A stretch of DNA of 64,000 nt from Bacillota bacterium (GCA_021799275.1 JAJZAT010000014.1:1-64000), one strand, 5' to 3'; numbered from the stretch's first letter, positions 1-8,651 are shown. The notes: generated by a model not told the origin, from the sequence alone. Made by a program: numbers and translations.

Positions 1-1
1 C

Positions 2-154
2 GGATCTCCCTATATATCCCATCACTTTCTGCGTGTGCTGGCCGACCTCGACATCCAGCCGATCCATGCAAGGCCGCGAGCACCGACTGGCAAGGGACGG
101 ATCGAGCGGCTCTTCAAGACCATTCAACCCGCATTTCGAAAGTGCGTGGCGTAG
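2..154 (+). pseudogene. C-terminal relic of a DDE integrase-core transposase
   Basis: The frame entering from the left edge reads about 50 residues and stops at 152-154. It contains the pattern typical of the end of an rve (integrase core) domain: a Tyr-Ile-Ser segment, then PTGKGRIERLFKTIQ, where the Glu would be the last acidic residue of the DDE triad. The start lies outside the window. The protein ends soon after this motif, without the C-terminal domain usual for such transposases, so I treat it as a remnant. An IS1380-type gene follows on the other strand. The exact IS family cannot be told. Confidence 0.5.
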
Positions 155-293
155 AGGCGTCCCTGACGGCGCTCTCTGGCACTCTCAGGGAATCGCGGAG
201 TCAGCCGAGGGGTAGCGGGTTTGTGAGACTCGGTCAAGTGCGGCGGGACCGAGGCCGCAAGCCGGTCGTCAGGCTATGGGTGCACGACAAGGG

Positions 294-314
294 CCCGCAG
301 CTTCAGGCTGCGGG
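294..314 (-). other. Hairpin downstream of the IS1380 transposase
   Basis: Perfect 8-bp stem (CCCGCAGC / GCTGCGGG) with a 5-nt loop, 27 nt past the transposase stop codon. No T-run follows it on the minus strand, so it could be a weak terminator or part of the element end. Confidence 0.3.
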
Positions 315-340
315 TTTCACGATGGTGGAATGGGGCTCGA

Positions 341-1651
341 TCAGAGTGGAAGCGTTCTCAGGCGCGCTCGCATTCGTTCGTGCTGCCCGTCGCGACGGTA
401 GTGGATGGCGAGCCGCAGGGTGTAGCCGCGGGCGTGACGGACGAGGAGCGCAGGGATGTTCAGGATCCACCGGCGCAGAGTGCGGGCGGTCTGCAAGGGC
501 GCGCCGCGCAGGGCCGAGAGGTCCCGCTGGAAGGCTAGGCCGAGGTTGTAGGAGATCGTCTTGAGCAGCAGGTCGGCGTAGTTCTCGCGATATCCGTGGC
601 TGCTGAACTCGTCGACGCCGTAGCCCTCCTTGGCTTCCCTGATCATGTTCTCCATGGCGCAGCGCTGATTGTAGAAGCGATAGACGTCAGCCGGCGAGGC
701 GGTGAGCGTCGTGGCGATCGCCTGCACGCCGTAGACGGCGCCAGCGCAGAGGCCCTCGCTGAGCCGCCGACGTACCACGACGACGCGCCGCTCCCGGCTC
801 CAGGTGCTACGGCGATGGGTGCCTTCCGCCACCTCGATCACTTCATCGCCGTCCTCGGCGATCTCCTCGAAGACCAGGTCCGTCGCCCAGGCCGAGAGCT
901 TCTCGTTCATGGAGATCTTGATCGCGTAGTCGATATGGAGCTGCTCGAGCAGGGAGAAGAAGTCATCGGACTGGAAGCCGCGGTCCGCACGCACGGCGAT
1001 GATCGTGGCGCCCAGCCGCTGCACTTCTTCGTATGCGCGCCAGAAGGACTCGATCAAGCCGGTCGCCGCCACCGTGTTGCCCGGCCGCAGCTCCATCCGG
1101 ATGGCGGCCCGCGTGATCCCGTCGAAGAAGGTCAGCGGGTGGAAGCTCGCCCTGCCGTGCTTGGTCGGGTTGTAGCCCACTGCCGCGCCCTCGAGCCCGC
1201 CGTAGACGGTCTCGACGGTGCTGTCGATGTCGAGGATGACCTGCTTGCCGACCACTCGGCGGGCAGGCACGCGGGAGATGCAGCGCAGCGCGTCCAGGGC
1301 CGCGTCGTCGGTCAGCCTGGCGATGTCCCTGTACAGTAGCGAGCTGTCCGGCAGATGGGGCAAGCCCACCTTCAGTGCGAGCAGCTCGTCGTTCTCCACC
1401 AGCGCAAAGTCGTGGACGCGGCTCAGGCCGAGTACACGTCCGCCGACCAGCAGTTCGGCCACCTTCGCGAGCGGATAGACGGCGTTGTAGCGCTTGGCGA
1501 ACGGGTACAGCTCCGCCTGGATCGCCTTGTGCAGGCCGATGCGGTGGATGTAGTCGAACAGCAGATTGGCGCCGCCGAACGCCGTGGCACCTTCGAGGTC
1601 GAACTTCTCCTGGACCGTTGCAGGGCGGGTCGAGGCTGTGCTACGCTTCAC
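341..1651 (-). CDS. IS1380-family transposase
   Basis: The 436-residue product is full length for the IS1380 family, a DDE group that moves by cut-and-paste. The acidic triad can be placed at about D143 (in LDIDSTVET), D223 (in RADRGF) and E334 (in AMENMIREAKEG). The family-typical stretch GYNPTKHGRASFHPL follows the first Asp. The start is GTG, with GGGGAGG about 10 nt upstream. The reading frame is intact, so the element may still be active. I could not define its terminal inverted repeats. Next to it are an integrase relic on one side and a truncated PaiB gene on the other, which suggests repeated insertion here. Confidence 0.9.
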   Translation of the reverse strand: MKRSTASTRPATVQEKFDLEGATAFGGANLLFDYIHRIGLHKAIQAELYPFAKRYNAVYPLAKVAELLVGGRVLGLSRVHDFALVENDELLALKVGLPHLPDSSLLYRDIARLTDDAALDALRCISRVPARRVVGKQVILDIDSTVETVYGGLEGAAVGYNPTKHGRASFHPLTFFDGITRAAIRMELRPGNTVAATGLIESFWRAYEEVQRLGATIIAVRADRGFQSDDFFSLLEQLHIDYAIKISMNEKLSAWATDLVFEEIAEDGDEVIEVAEGTHRRSTWSRERRVVVVRRRLSEGLCAGAVYGVQAIATTLTASPADVYRFYNQRCAMENMIREAKEGYGVDEFSSHGYRENYADLLLKTISYNLGLAFQRDLSALRGAPLQTARTLRRWILNIPALLVRHARGYTLRLAIHYRRDGQHERMRARLRTLPL

Positions 1652-1772
1652 CCAACGGGTGCCTCCCCAATTTGGTATTTGGCTATTTGCAATTCCATTT
1701 TACCAAAAGGAGACGCCCTATTTCCATACCTTTCTCGACTTTTAGGAACCCACGCCATCGGTAGATAGCGGC

Positions 1773-2201
1773 ATGCATCACGCAATACTCTCGGACATCG
1801 TAAATTCAGATGCGCATACTCCCTGGCGCTGCACCTGCGAAATCCGGGATGAAGACCCCATGGACGCCCCGACCTGGAACTACATCGCCGTCCACGTCCA
1901 CGGAAGGTGCCGGATCCTCAAGGAAGACGACGAGCTGCATGCCGTACTCCAGGATTTCCTGCGGGTTTACGAACCCGATTCGCCCCTGCTCGCCGACCAA
2001 GGCCTGCTTCGGCGCATGGCCGCAGGAGCGACGGCATTCGTCATGGATGTGACCTCCATCGAGGGCAAGGCCAAGGGCAGCCAGAACAAGACCATGGCCA
2101 CAAGGCTCAGCGTCATCGACCACCTGCGCCAATCCTCGGACGGGCGCGAGCGGGCGACGGCGGATTGGATGGAGGCGCTCGTTTCCCGGCACAGCCACTG
2201 A
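1773..2201 (+). pseudogene. 5'-truncated PaiB-type FMN-binding regulator
   Basis: From about position 1869 the frame matches the C-terminal two thirds of the PaiB family (FMN-binding split-barrel negative regulators, normally about 200 residues). Landmarks are PTWNYIAVHVHG, a helical stretch, then IEGKAKGSQN and a conserved end. The first 32 residues do not resemble the family, and the usual N-terminal part is absent. The open frame begins about 120 bp beyond the IS1380 transposase start, so the insertion is the probable cause of the loss. A small stable fragment could still be made, but the FMN site needs the missing part. Confidence 0.6.
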
Positions 2202-2240
2202 GGCTTTGCCGAATCCGGCCCGCAGAGGAGGTCCGTTGCG

Positions 2241-2885
2241 ATGCTAGGCATTTCGGCCGTGCACTTCGTGGCCTTCATCGTCACGGCAGTGGTCGTGGTG
2301 GTCATTCCGGGGCCAAGCGTACTCTTCATCGTTTCGCGGGCCCTCGCGAACGGCCGCAGGGTTGCGGTCTTGAGCGTGCTCGGGAACTCTGCCGGGGAAT
2401 ACGTGCAGGTCATCGCCGTGGCCTTCGGCATCGGAGCCATCGCCGAGCAGTCGGTTGCCCTGTTCACGGCGATCAAGCTTGTCGGAGGCCTATACCTCGT
2501 CTATTTGGGCGTCAAGACGTTTCGCGAGCGAGGCGGCATGGCAGAGGCCATGCAGGTCGTGTCCCAGGCGAAATCTGACCGGCAGGCTTTCCGCCAAGGT
2601 GTCATCGTCGGCGTCTCGAACCCGAAGACGGTCGTGTTCATGGCGGCGATCCTGCCGCAGTTCGTCAGCCCGACAGCGGGAAACGTGCCCGTCCAGATCC
2701 TGCTCCTTGGTCTCGTGTTCTCCTTGATCGCGGTCCTCTCGGACACGATATGGGCGCTGGCGGCCGGTGCGCTTCGGACCTGGTTCGAGTTCTCGCCCAG
2801 GCGACTCGAACTTGTCGGAGGGGCGGGCGGGCTGGCGATTGCCGCGATCGGCGCGGGCCTTCTGGCCACCGGACGCAAGCCATGA
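2241..2885 (+). CDS. LysE/RhtB family amino acid exporter
   Basis: Membrane protein of 214 residues, the usual length for LysE/RhtB exporters, which remove amino acids or related small molecules from the cytoplasm. It opens with a hydrophobic helix that ends in the family signature IPGPSVLFIVSRALANG (about residues 22-38). A second conserved block, LVGGLYLVYLGVKTF, lies near residue 80, and NPKTVVFMAAILPQF lies near residue 128. About six membrane segments are visible. The ATG has AGAGGAGG about 9 nt upstream. It lies 39 bp after the truncated PaiB gene on the same strand. The substrate cannot be deduced. Confidence 0.9.
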   Translation: MLGISAVHFVAFIVTAVVVVVIPGPSVLFIVSRALANGRRVAVLSVLGNSAGEYVQVIAVAFGIGAIAEQSVALFTAIKLVGGLYLVYLGVKTFRERGGMAEAMQVVSQAKSDRQAFRQGVIVGVSNPKTVVFMAAILPQFVSPTAGNVPVQILLLGLVFSLIAVLSDTIWALAAGALRTWFEFSPRRLELVGGAGGLAIAAIGAGLLATGRKP

Positions 2886-3239
2886 GCTCAGTCACCAGCG
2901 AGCAGCACTTACGCTGGGCCGACAGCGCCGTTGCGGTGCCCACGCCGGGCAGACCGGCTAGGCCTGCACGCGTTCGAAAACGCCACGTTGCCTGATCTTG
3001 CAGGAATCCCGCACGCTACAGCAGGCGGGACGACGCCACATTGTTCACGTGGACATGGCTCAAGACGTCGGTTCTGCCCTCGGAGCGCCAGGTTCGCGGT
3101 TGCGCGGATGGTCCCCGTTGACCTTGCGATAGGCCGAGATTGCGGGCAGGTACTGCGCCTTGTCCGACAATCCCGCTGTCCTTGAATCCAAGTACGTCAT
3201 CGGTATACCCGTACGGGTGCCCATGAAGTCGTTGCGTGC
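2886..3239. other. Intergenic stretch with no supported gene
   Basis: About 350 bp between the LysE-type gene and the terminator of the threonine dehydrogenase gene. The longest plausible frame is a 46-codon one on the minus strand (3060-3200), which matches no family I know. It could be a decayed gene end. I see no promoter or RNA signal. Confidence 0.4.
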
Positions 3240-3280
3240 AAAAAATTGACGCCCGGGGCCCCTCCGTGGTTCCGGGCGTC
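3240..3280 (-). terminator. Intrinsic terminator of the threonine 3-dehydrogenase gene
   Basis: On the minus strand a perfect 9-bp stem (GACGCCCGG / CCGGGCGTC) with a 15-nt loop is followed by AA and a run of six T. It lies 28 bp past the stop codon of the 3309-4256 gene. This is the clearest rho-independent terminator in the window. Confidence 0.85.
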
Positions 3281-3308
3281 CTCGCCAAAGCTGGTTCCCG
3301 GTTGGTCG

Positions 3309-4256
3309 CTAAAGCCTACTGGCCAACTTGCCAAGCATATCCTTGGTCATGGCGTCGAGGTCATACCGCGGCCTGAACCCCCACTCTTCCTCGGCGCACC
3401 TCGCGTCAATGGAATTGGGCCAACTCTCCGCAATCCTTTGTCTGACGGGATCCACATCGTACGTCAGTTCGAACTCCGGTACCCTTTCCCGGATCGCCGC
3501 CGCGACGTCCTCAGGCGCAAAACTCATCGCCGTGATATTGAATGCGTTGCGATGCACGAGCTTGGCCGGGTCGGCTTCCATCAGCTGAATGATTGCGTCG
3601 AGAGCATCCGGCATGTACATCATGTCCATCTTGGTCCCGGCTGCGATGTAGGAGGTGTACTTCTTCTCCCTTACCGCATGGTAGTAAATCTCCACCGCGT
3701 AGTCTGTCGTCCCGCCGCCAGGAGGCGTGACGTACGAGATCAGACCAGGGAACCGCACACCTCGCGTATCCACGCCGAACCGCTCGTGGTAATAATCACA
3801 AAGTAGTTCACCCGACACCTTCGTGACACCATAAATCGTATTAGGCCGCTGAATCGTGTCCTGCGGAGTTCGGTCTTTCGGCGTGGATGGACCGAAAGCC
3901 GCGATCGAGCTTGGAGTGAACATCTGGCATTTCAGTTGTCGCGCGGTTTCAAGCGCGTTGACGAGCCCAGACATGTTCAGGTGCCAGGCGAACTGCGGCT
4001 TCGCTTCGGCCGAGGCCGACAGCAACGCAGCCAAGTGAATGACTGCGTCTACTTGATACTTCTTGCCGATTTCGAGGAACCGCTCTCCATCTGTCACGTC
4101 AAGCGTTTCGAACGGCCCACCGCACGCAACGGGACTGTCGGCGTCCACGCGAATGTCTGTCCCGACGACGTGGTTTTCCCCGTACAGGCCCCGCAATTTC
4201 GCAACGAGTTCGGAGCCGATTTGGCCAAGCGCTCCGGTTACCAGAACTGTCTTCAT
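3309..4256 (-). CDS. tdh: L-threonine 3-dehydrogenase, short-chain (SDR) type
   Basis: Predicted to oxidise L-threonine to 2-amino-3-ketobutyrate with NAD+ in the cytoplasm. The product is normally split by the Kbl enzyme, encoded here at 43273-44445. The 315-residue protein belongs to the extended SDR/epimerase-like form of threonine dehydrogenase, not the zinc type. It has an N-terminal nucleotide motif TGALGQIG, an active-site region TPSSIAAFGPSTPKDRTPQ, the catalytic YGVTK, and the family segment VRFPGLISYVTPPGGGTTDYA. An upstream in-frame GTG at 4265 is possible. The ATG at 4256 is preferred because GAGGTGG lies 6-12 nt before it. The gene stands alone with its own terminator. Confidence 0.9.
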   Translation of the reverse strand: MKTVLVTGALGQIGSELVAKLRGLYGENHVVGTDIRVDADSPVACGGPFETLDVTDGERFLEIGKKYQVDAVIHLAALLSASAEAKPQFAWHLNMSGLVNALETARQLKCQMFTPSSIAAFGPSTPKDRTPQDTIQRPNTIYGVTKVSGELLCDYYHERFGVDTRGVRFPGLISYVTPPGGGTTDYAVEIYYHAVREKKYTSYIAAGTKMDMMYMPDALDAIIQLMEADPAKLVHRNAFNITAMSFAPEDVAAAIRERVPEFELTYDVDPVRQRIAESWPNSIDARCAEEEWGFRPRYDLDAMTKDMLGKLASRL

Positions 4257-4772
4257 GCCTGCCACCTCGCTTCAGAGCTGCACGAAAGTTCTGCTGAACC
4301 CCAGGCATAAGTACTCTAGATTTGCGAGCAGCATGCCAGCTTCCGTGTGAATGTTCCACAATGCCGAATGAGGCCATTGGTTATCAGCAGCCGTGCGCGC
4401 TGCTGCCGAGTAATGGTGGAATCCGATGTCTGCACATGACCACGGTTGTGCCTGTACTTGCCACTTGGCACTGCTACGTCTAACTAGAGAGCCCCGTTGG
4501 CGGCGTAGGCACGAGGGTTAGCATAGCATACGGCATGTCTGTTTCACACTGCCTCCTGGAGTGGGGCCCGGCAGCACATTTGACGGGTGCGGGGGCCCGA
4601 TTGCGCACCGTTGCCGCCGTTCCGTTCCGGTGCCGGTCAAGCCCCGGGCAGCGGGAGAGGCATACACCTTCACCTCCCGTCAGGGGCTTGATCGCCAAGT
4701 CTAACAACTGAACCACAGGGAGGACGTACCGAGGGCCGCCGCACTCGTCGCGCGGCGGCCCATCCAAATCCC
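4257..4772. other. Intergenic region with several stable inverted repeats
   Basis: No gene is supported in this roughly 500-bp stretch between tdh and the sigK 3' relic. Two dyads stand out. At 4637-4691, TCAAGCCCC pairs with GGGGCTTGA around an inner CGGGAG/CTCCCG stem. At 4733-4761, a perfect 10-bp stem (GGGCCGCCGC / GCGGCGGCCC) lies just beyond the relic's stop and may be its old terminator. Neither has a T-run. Confidence 0.4.
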
Positions 4773-5134
4773 CTACCTCAGGTCTTCCCGCGCCGCCTCG
4801 TCACGGCCCGCTTCTCGATCCGGGAGACGTAGCTCCGAGAGATCCCCAGCATGCGCGCGATCTCCCGCTGGGTCTTGCGCGGAGCGTTGCGCAAGCAAAG
4901 CGCAACTCCAGCACCTTGCGCTCCTTAGGCGCCAGGATGCGAAGCTCTTTGTGCAGGATCTCCACCTCTTCCCTCGCCACGACCTGGTCGGAGATGACGT
5001 TCGGCTCACTGCCCAGCACATCGATCAGCGTGATCTCGTTGCCTTCGCGGTCGTAGCCGAAGGGGTCATAGATGGACACTTCGTTCCTGCGGCGCTTGAT
5101 CACTAGAAGGTGCATGAGGATTTCGTTTTCGATG
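4773..5134 (-). pseudogene. Displaced, frameshifted 3' half of sigK
   Basis: Minus-strand copy of residues 112-230 of the neighbouring intact SigK (5496-6188). Similarity begins abruptly at the codons for Ile-Glu-Asn-Glu-Ile-Leu-Met-His; upstream sequence is unrelated. Residues such as SIYDPFGYDREGNEIT and the helix-turn-helix QREIARMLGISRSYVSRIEK are nearly identical to the intact copy. Two single-base deletions break the frame, near 4896 (after LRF) and near 4796 (after AVTR). Restoring both gives the full C-terminus, ending at 4773. No start codon or N-terminal half exists, so it cannot make a sigma factor alone. The position matches the spoIIIC half of a skin-split sigK. Confidence 0.85.
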
Positions 5135-5445
5135 ACAAAAAGAGTGCGTCGCATCCTTCCAGGTCGCCGAAGACTCAAGGGTCCGCCCCAGGCCAGGCTT
5201 CGCGCCCGAGCGTTCCTCCAGCAGTTTGCGCAGGAAGGGGACTTCTCCACCGGCAACCGCCCAAACCAGACCAAGACGCGAAGGCATCGCGTAGGACCGG
5301 ACCATCCGTCGGCATAGAAGCGGTTGCTAACTCTGGCTTTGGGTTCGCCGAGATGCACTCTGTCACTGATCCGGGCTCGGGGAAGTACGCATTCGCCAAA
5401 CCCTCCGGTCGGCTCAGCTCCTACTTGTCAGGGAGGTTCCGCGAC
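5135..5445. other. Spacer between intact sigK and its 3' relic
   Basis: About 310 bp, with no recognisable gene on either strand and no similarity seen to either sigma factor half. If the sigK arrangement came from an integrated element, this is what remains of it. I see no integrase signature. Confidence 0.4.
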
Positions 5446-5487
5446 AGCAGATGGCCGCCGCATCCGCAGATGCAACGGCCATCTGCT
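5446..5487 (-). terminator. Hairpin after sigK
   Basis: Perfect 11-bp outer stem (AGCAGATGGCC / GGCCATCTGCT) enclosing a second GCATC/GATGC hairpin, beginning 8 bp past the sigK stop. It has no T-run, so terminator function is inferred from position and stability. Confidence 0.5.
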
Positions 5488-5495
5488 TTGCTTCC

Positions 5496-6188
5496 CTAGC
5501 GCAACTCGTCCCTCGCCAGCCTCGTCACGGCACGCTTCTCGATGCGGGAGACGTAGCTTCGGGAGATCCCGAGCATCCTCGCGATCTCCCGCTGGGTCTT
5601 TCTTTCCTGCCGAAGCCCGAACCGAAGCTCCAGCACCTTGCGCTCCTTGGGTGGCAGAATCCGCAGTTCTTTGTGCAAGAGCTCCACCTCTTCCCTCGCC
5701 ACCACCTGGTCCGGGATGACATTCGGCTCGCTCCCGAGGACGTCCATCAAGGTGATCTCGTTGCCTTCCCTGTCGTAGCCGATGGGGTCGTAGATGGACA
5801 CTTCGCTCCTGCGTCGCTTGATCACACGAAGGTGCATGAGGATTTCGTTTTCGATGCAGCGGGCCGCATAGGTCGCAAGCCTCGTCCCTCGGTCCGGATT
5901 GAACGTATCGATGCCCTTGATCAGTCCCACGGTGCCGATCGAGATCAGGTCGTCCGTGTCTTCTCCTGTGTTGTCGAACTTTTTGACGATGTGGGCCACA
6001 AGACGCAGATTTCGCTCGATGAGCATCTGTCGTGCCCTCAGGTCGCCACTGCGCAGGCCCTTGAGCGCCGTCGCCTCTTCTGCTTCGGATAGGGGTTGGG
6101 GAAAGGCGTTGCCCGCCAGGTACCCCACGAGCAACCATACTCCGCGCAGAAGCGGCATCACGATCAGCGCGACGACATCGAAGTCCAT
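5496..6188 (-). CDS. sigK: Sporulation sigma factor SigK (pro-sigma-K)
   Basis: RNA polymerase sigma factor for late mother-cell transcription during sporulation. The 230-residue product begins with a hydrophobic segment (about residues 5-25), as expected for the pro-sequence cleaved by SpoIVFB. The conserved AFPQPLS follows at about 29-35. Region 2 includes NLRLVAHIVKKFDNTGED and LATYAARCIENEILMHL. Region 4 has the helix-turn-helix QREIARMLGISRSYVSRIEKRA. The early SigE paralogue is less likely because AFPQPLS is SigK-like. An AGGGGTGG ribosome binding site precedes the ATG. The gene is continuous, not split by a skin element, but a second copy of its 3' half lies 361 bp downstream. Confidence 0.9.
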   Translation of the reverse strand: MDFDVVALIVMPLLRGVWLLVGYLAGNAFPQPLSEAEEATALKGLRSGDLRARQMLIERNLRLVAHIVKKFDNTGEDTDDLISIGTVGLIKGIDTFNPDRGTRLATYAARCIENEILMHLRVIKRRRSEVSIYDPIGYDREGNEITLMDVLGSEPNVIPDQVVAREEVELLHKELRILPPKERKVLELRFGLRQERKTQREIARMLGISRSYVSRIEKRAVTRLARDELR

Positions 6189-6269
6189 GCGTCACCACCC
6201 CTGCCATGCGCGTGCCTTACCAGACTATGCTGGCAACGCCGGGGTGTTACGTGGATTCGACGTGAGTTT

Positions 6270-8651
6270 CTACACTAAGACAGCCGGAAGTGCCTCCGAA
6301 GCCTCGAGCGTCTCCTGGAACTGAGCGGCTTGGTAGCGCACCATGTCTTGGACACCGTCGAAACGTGGGTCCTTGTGCCGGCCGGAGAGGACAATCGCCC
6401 CGCCCTCAAGCTGCAGGGTGCCGCGGCCGAGCATGGCCGCGAGCGCCCGTCGCACAGTGGTATCCGGGTTTCCCCGCAGGTCGGCCGCGACAGCGGCCTT
6501 GCCTTCGACCAGGCGCAGATGTTCCATAGCCTGCCGAACGATCTCTTCCAGTCCTGCGGGCGACTCTTGCGCCAAAAGGGTCGCGGCAACGATCTGGCTC
6601 ACCGTCACGGTGCGTGCCGCCTTCAACTGGCGGCTGAGGTCGATACCCGAGCGCAGCGGCACGAGCCTTACCAGCAGGCGCAACCTGCCCGGCGCGAAGG
6701 GATCGTAGCTTACTCCGGACAGGATGACGTTCTCCGCATGCGGCAGAAGGCGCATCAGAGACTCCTTGAGGCGCCCAAGGGCGCCGTCCTCGGTGTAGCG
6801 GCCCTCGGGGGTCAGGTAGAGCGTTCCTCCCTGGTCGAGAATGGCGGTGAGGACGCCGATCTGCCCCTCCACCCTCTGGCGCACCCCGGCGCGAATCTCG
6901 CCCCGGTACGGTTCCTTGAGCGCCGTGAAGGGCAACGTCTCCTGCGCCACGCGCAGGAATCTGCGCCGCCAGACGTCCCGGAGGCGGACGTTCGACGCCC
7001 CGATCCCAAGCTGCCGAAGGGCATCCTCGGTGAAGACCTCCCTGACCGACAGGTCCCCATGCCGTTGCCACACGGCGTAGGCGAGCCCCACCAGCGGGCG
7101 GGACCGCGGCATGTTCTCGATCGGGCGTACACCGAGACGCCGCAGGATCCAGCCGAGGTGCACGCAGGCCAGGAGAGGCTGCAGCGACCGGGGGCCCCGC
7201 GTCGCAAGGAATCCTGGCTCGAACAGCCGCTCGGAACCCGCGGAATATACGGGCTGGGAAAGCCGACCCTGCCACTGCAGGCAGACCGGCAGGACCATGC
7301 CCTCGAGATCGTGGGCGTGGTTCGAGACGACCAGTGTCGAGCCGCGACCGCGTGGCAGTCTACCCTCGATCGAGACCCGGTAGGCGATCCGCACGTAGAC
7401 GAAGAGCAGGAGGGATACGGTCAGGCGGAACGCCGTCTCGGCAAACGACGTCCTGCGCTGGGTGCGCACGAAGAGCACGACGATGGCGCCGAGCAGCGTC
7501 ACCGCACCGGTAAGTAGGAAGAGATCACGGTACCCGGCGGCTGGCGTCAGGACCTGCGTCAGGATGAGGCCGCCCGCGACGGGCGCGAGCACTGCCGGCA
7601 GGTTCGAGGCGATGCCCCAGACACCCAGATCGCGCGCCACATTGCTGAGGTCGGGAATGGAGTCGAGGGCGAGGGCCCAGTCGACGGAGAGGTAGGCGCC
7701 GTAGCCGACACCGTAGAGAATGGCGAAGAGGAAGATCCAGTGTACGTTCTCCATGAGGCCGAAACCACCCACGGCGATCGCCATCGGTATACTCGCGAAG
7801 AAGACGATGCCTGGCCGGTCGGAGCGGTCGGAGAGATTACCCAGCAGGAACGCCGAAAGCACGGCGCCGACGAGGGCAAGCCCCGCGAGCAGGGCGGTCG
7901 AGCCCTGCGGGCTCGCGACATGCAGATCGTCCTGGAAGAAGTAGAGCACATACGTCATCAGGACCGCCTGGCCGAACATGACGCAAAAGCGGGCCGCGAA
8001 GACGAGGATGAAGTCCCGGCGGTTCCGGATCTTGGCCCGCGGCGCCGGCTCGTGCCGGACCGCTTCCTCGCCGTGCGCGGCGCTGGCGCTGTAGACCGCC
8101 CCCAACACTGCGACGACCGCCATCGCCCCGTAGGACACCCCCGACGGGAAGATACCGGCAACCGCCAGCCCGCCGATCGTGCCGAGAAGGCTCGCGACGC
8201 CCATGTAGCCCGACGCGAGGCCCCAGCCGTCCCGCGGCACGATGTCCGGCATCATCGCCTGATACGCCGCTCCCGCAAAGTTCTGGCCGATGACGGCGAG
8301 CAGGAATCCTCCGCCGAGACTGAGCACGCTGCCGGCTGACAGCATCCAGAAGAGGCCCAGCACATTGACGAGCGTGCCCCAGAGCAGCATCGGCCGCCGC
8401 TGGCCGCCGCGACGGTGGACCCGGTCCGAGAAGGCGCCTGCGAACGGCGGCAACAGCATCGCCACGACCGACCCGACCGCGGCGATGCGCCAGAGCATGG
8501 AGACGTGGTTCTGGAACGCGAGGCGGTCCAGGGCCGCGGGTATGACGATGGTCAGGAGGCTCGCGGACTCGAAGTTGAGAGAAAACCAATACGCCGAAAG
8601 AGCCACCTGACGACGGACAGGCAACGACTCGGATGCTGCCGGGCGCGACAC
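6270..8651 (-). CDS. MFS transporter fused to an acyltransferase-like domain
   Basis: The 793-residue protein joins two domains. Residues 1 to about 405 form a major facilitator transporter with about 12 hydrophobic helices and a loop motif DRVHRRGGQRR after helix 2. Residues about 430-793 resemble glycerolipid acyltransferases, with LTPEGRYTEDGALGRLK matching the FPEGTRS-type motif. The first acyltransferase motif reads SNHAHDLEG instead of NHxxxxD, so the usual catalytic Asp is not at the expected spacing. Fused lysophospholipid transporter and acyltransferase proteins are known, and a role in phospholipid remodelling is my best guess. The start is GTG, with GGGGTGAT upstream. It stands alone. 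Confidence 0.75.
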   Translation of the reverse strand: MSRPAASESLPVRRQVALSAYWFSLNFESASLLTIVIPAALDRLAFQNHVSMLWRIAAVGSVVAMLLPPFAGAFSDRVHRRGGQRRPMLLWGTLVNVLGLFWMLSAGSVLSLGGGFLLAVIGQNFAGAAYQAMMPDIVPRDGWGLASGYMGVASLLGTIGGLAVAGIFPSGVSYGAMAVVAVLGAVYSASAAHGEEAVRHEPAPRAKIRNRRDFILVFAARFCVMFGQAVLMTYVLYFFQDDLHVASPQGSTALLAGLALVGAVLSAFLLGNLSDRSDRPGIVFFASIPMAIAVGGFGLMENVHWIFLFAILYGVGYGAYLSVDWALALDSIPDLSNVARDLGVWGIASNLPAVLAPVAGGLILTQVLTPAAGYRDLFLLTGAVTLLGAIVVLFVRTQRRTSFAETAFRLTVSLLLFVYVRIAYRVSIEGRLPRGRGSTLVVSNHAHDLEGMVLPVCLQWQGRLSQPVYSAGSERLFEPGFLATRGPRSLQPLLACVHLGWILRRLGVRPIENMPRSRPLVGLAYAVWQRHGDLSVREVFTEDALRQLGIGASNVRLRDVWRRRFLRVAQETLPFTALKEPYRGEIRAGVRQRVEGQIGVLTAILDQGGTLYLTPEGRYTEDGALGRLKESLMRLLPHAENVILSGVSYDPFAPGRLRLLVRLVPLRSGIDLSRQLKAARTVTVSQIVAATLLAQESPAGLEEIVRQAMEHLRLVEGKAAVAADLRGNPDTTVRRALAAMLGRGTLQLEGGAIVLSGRHKDPRFDGVQDMVRYQAAQFQETLEASEALPAVLV

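Noticed and set aside
155-340. Terminal inverted repeats of the IS1380 element
   Set aside because: A weak CAGGGA-type similarity between the left flank and about 1820 is too short to call as element ends.
3060-3200. 46-codon minus-strand frame near the tdh terminator
   Set aside because: No ribosome site and no recognisable family; too short to support.
6189-6269. SigE-type promoter upstream of sigK
   Set aside because: A GCATAGTCT resembles the -10, but no matching -35 lies at the right distance.
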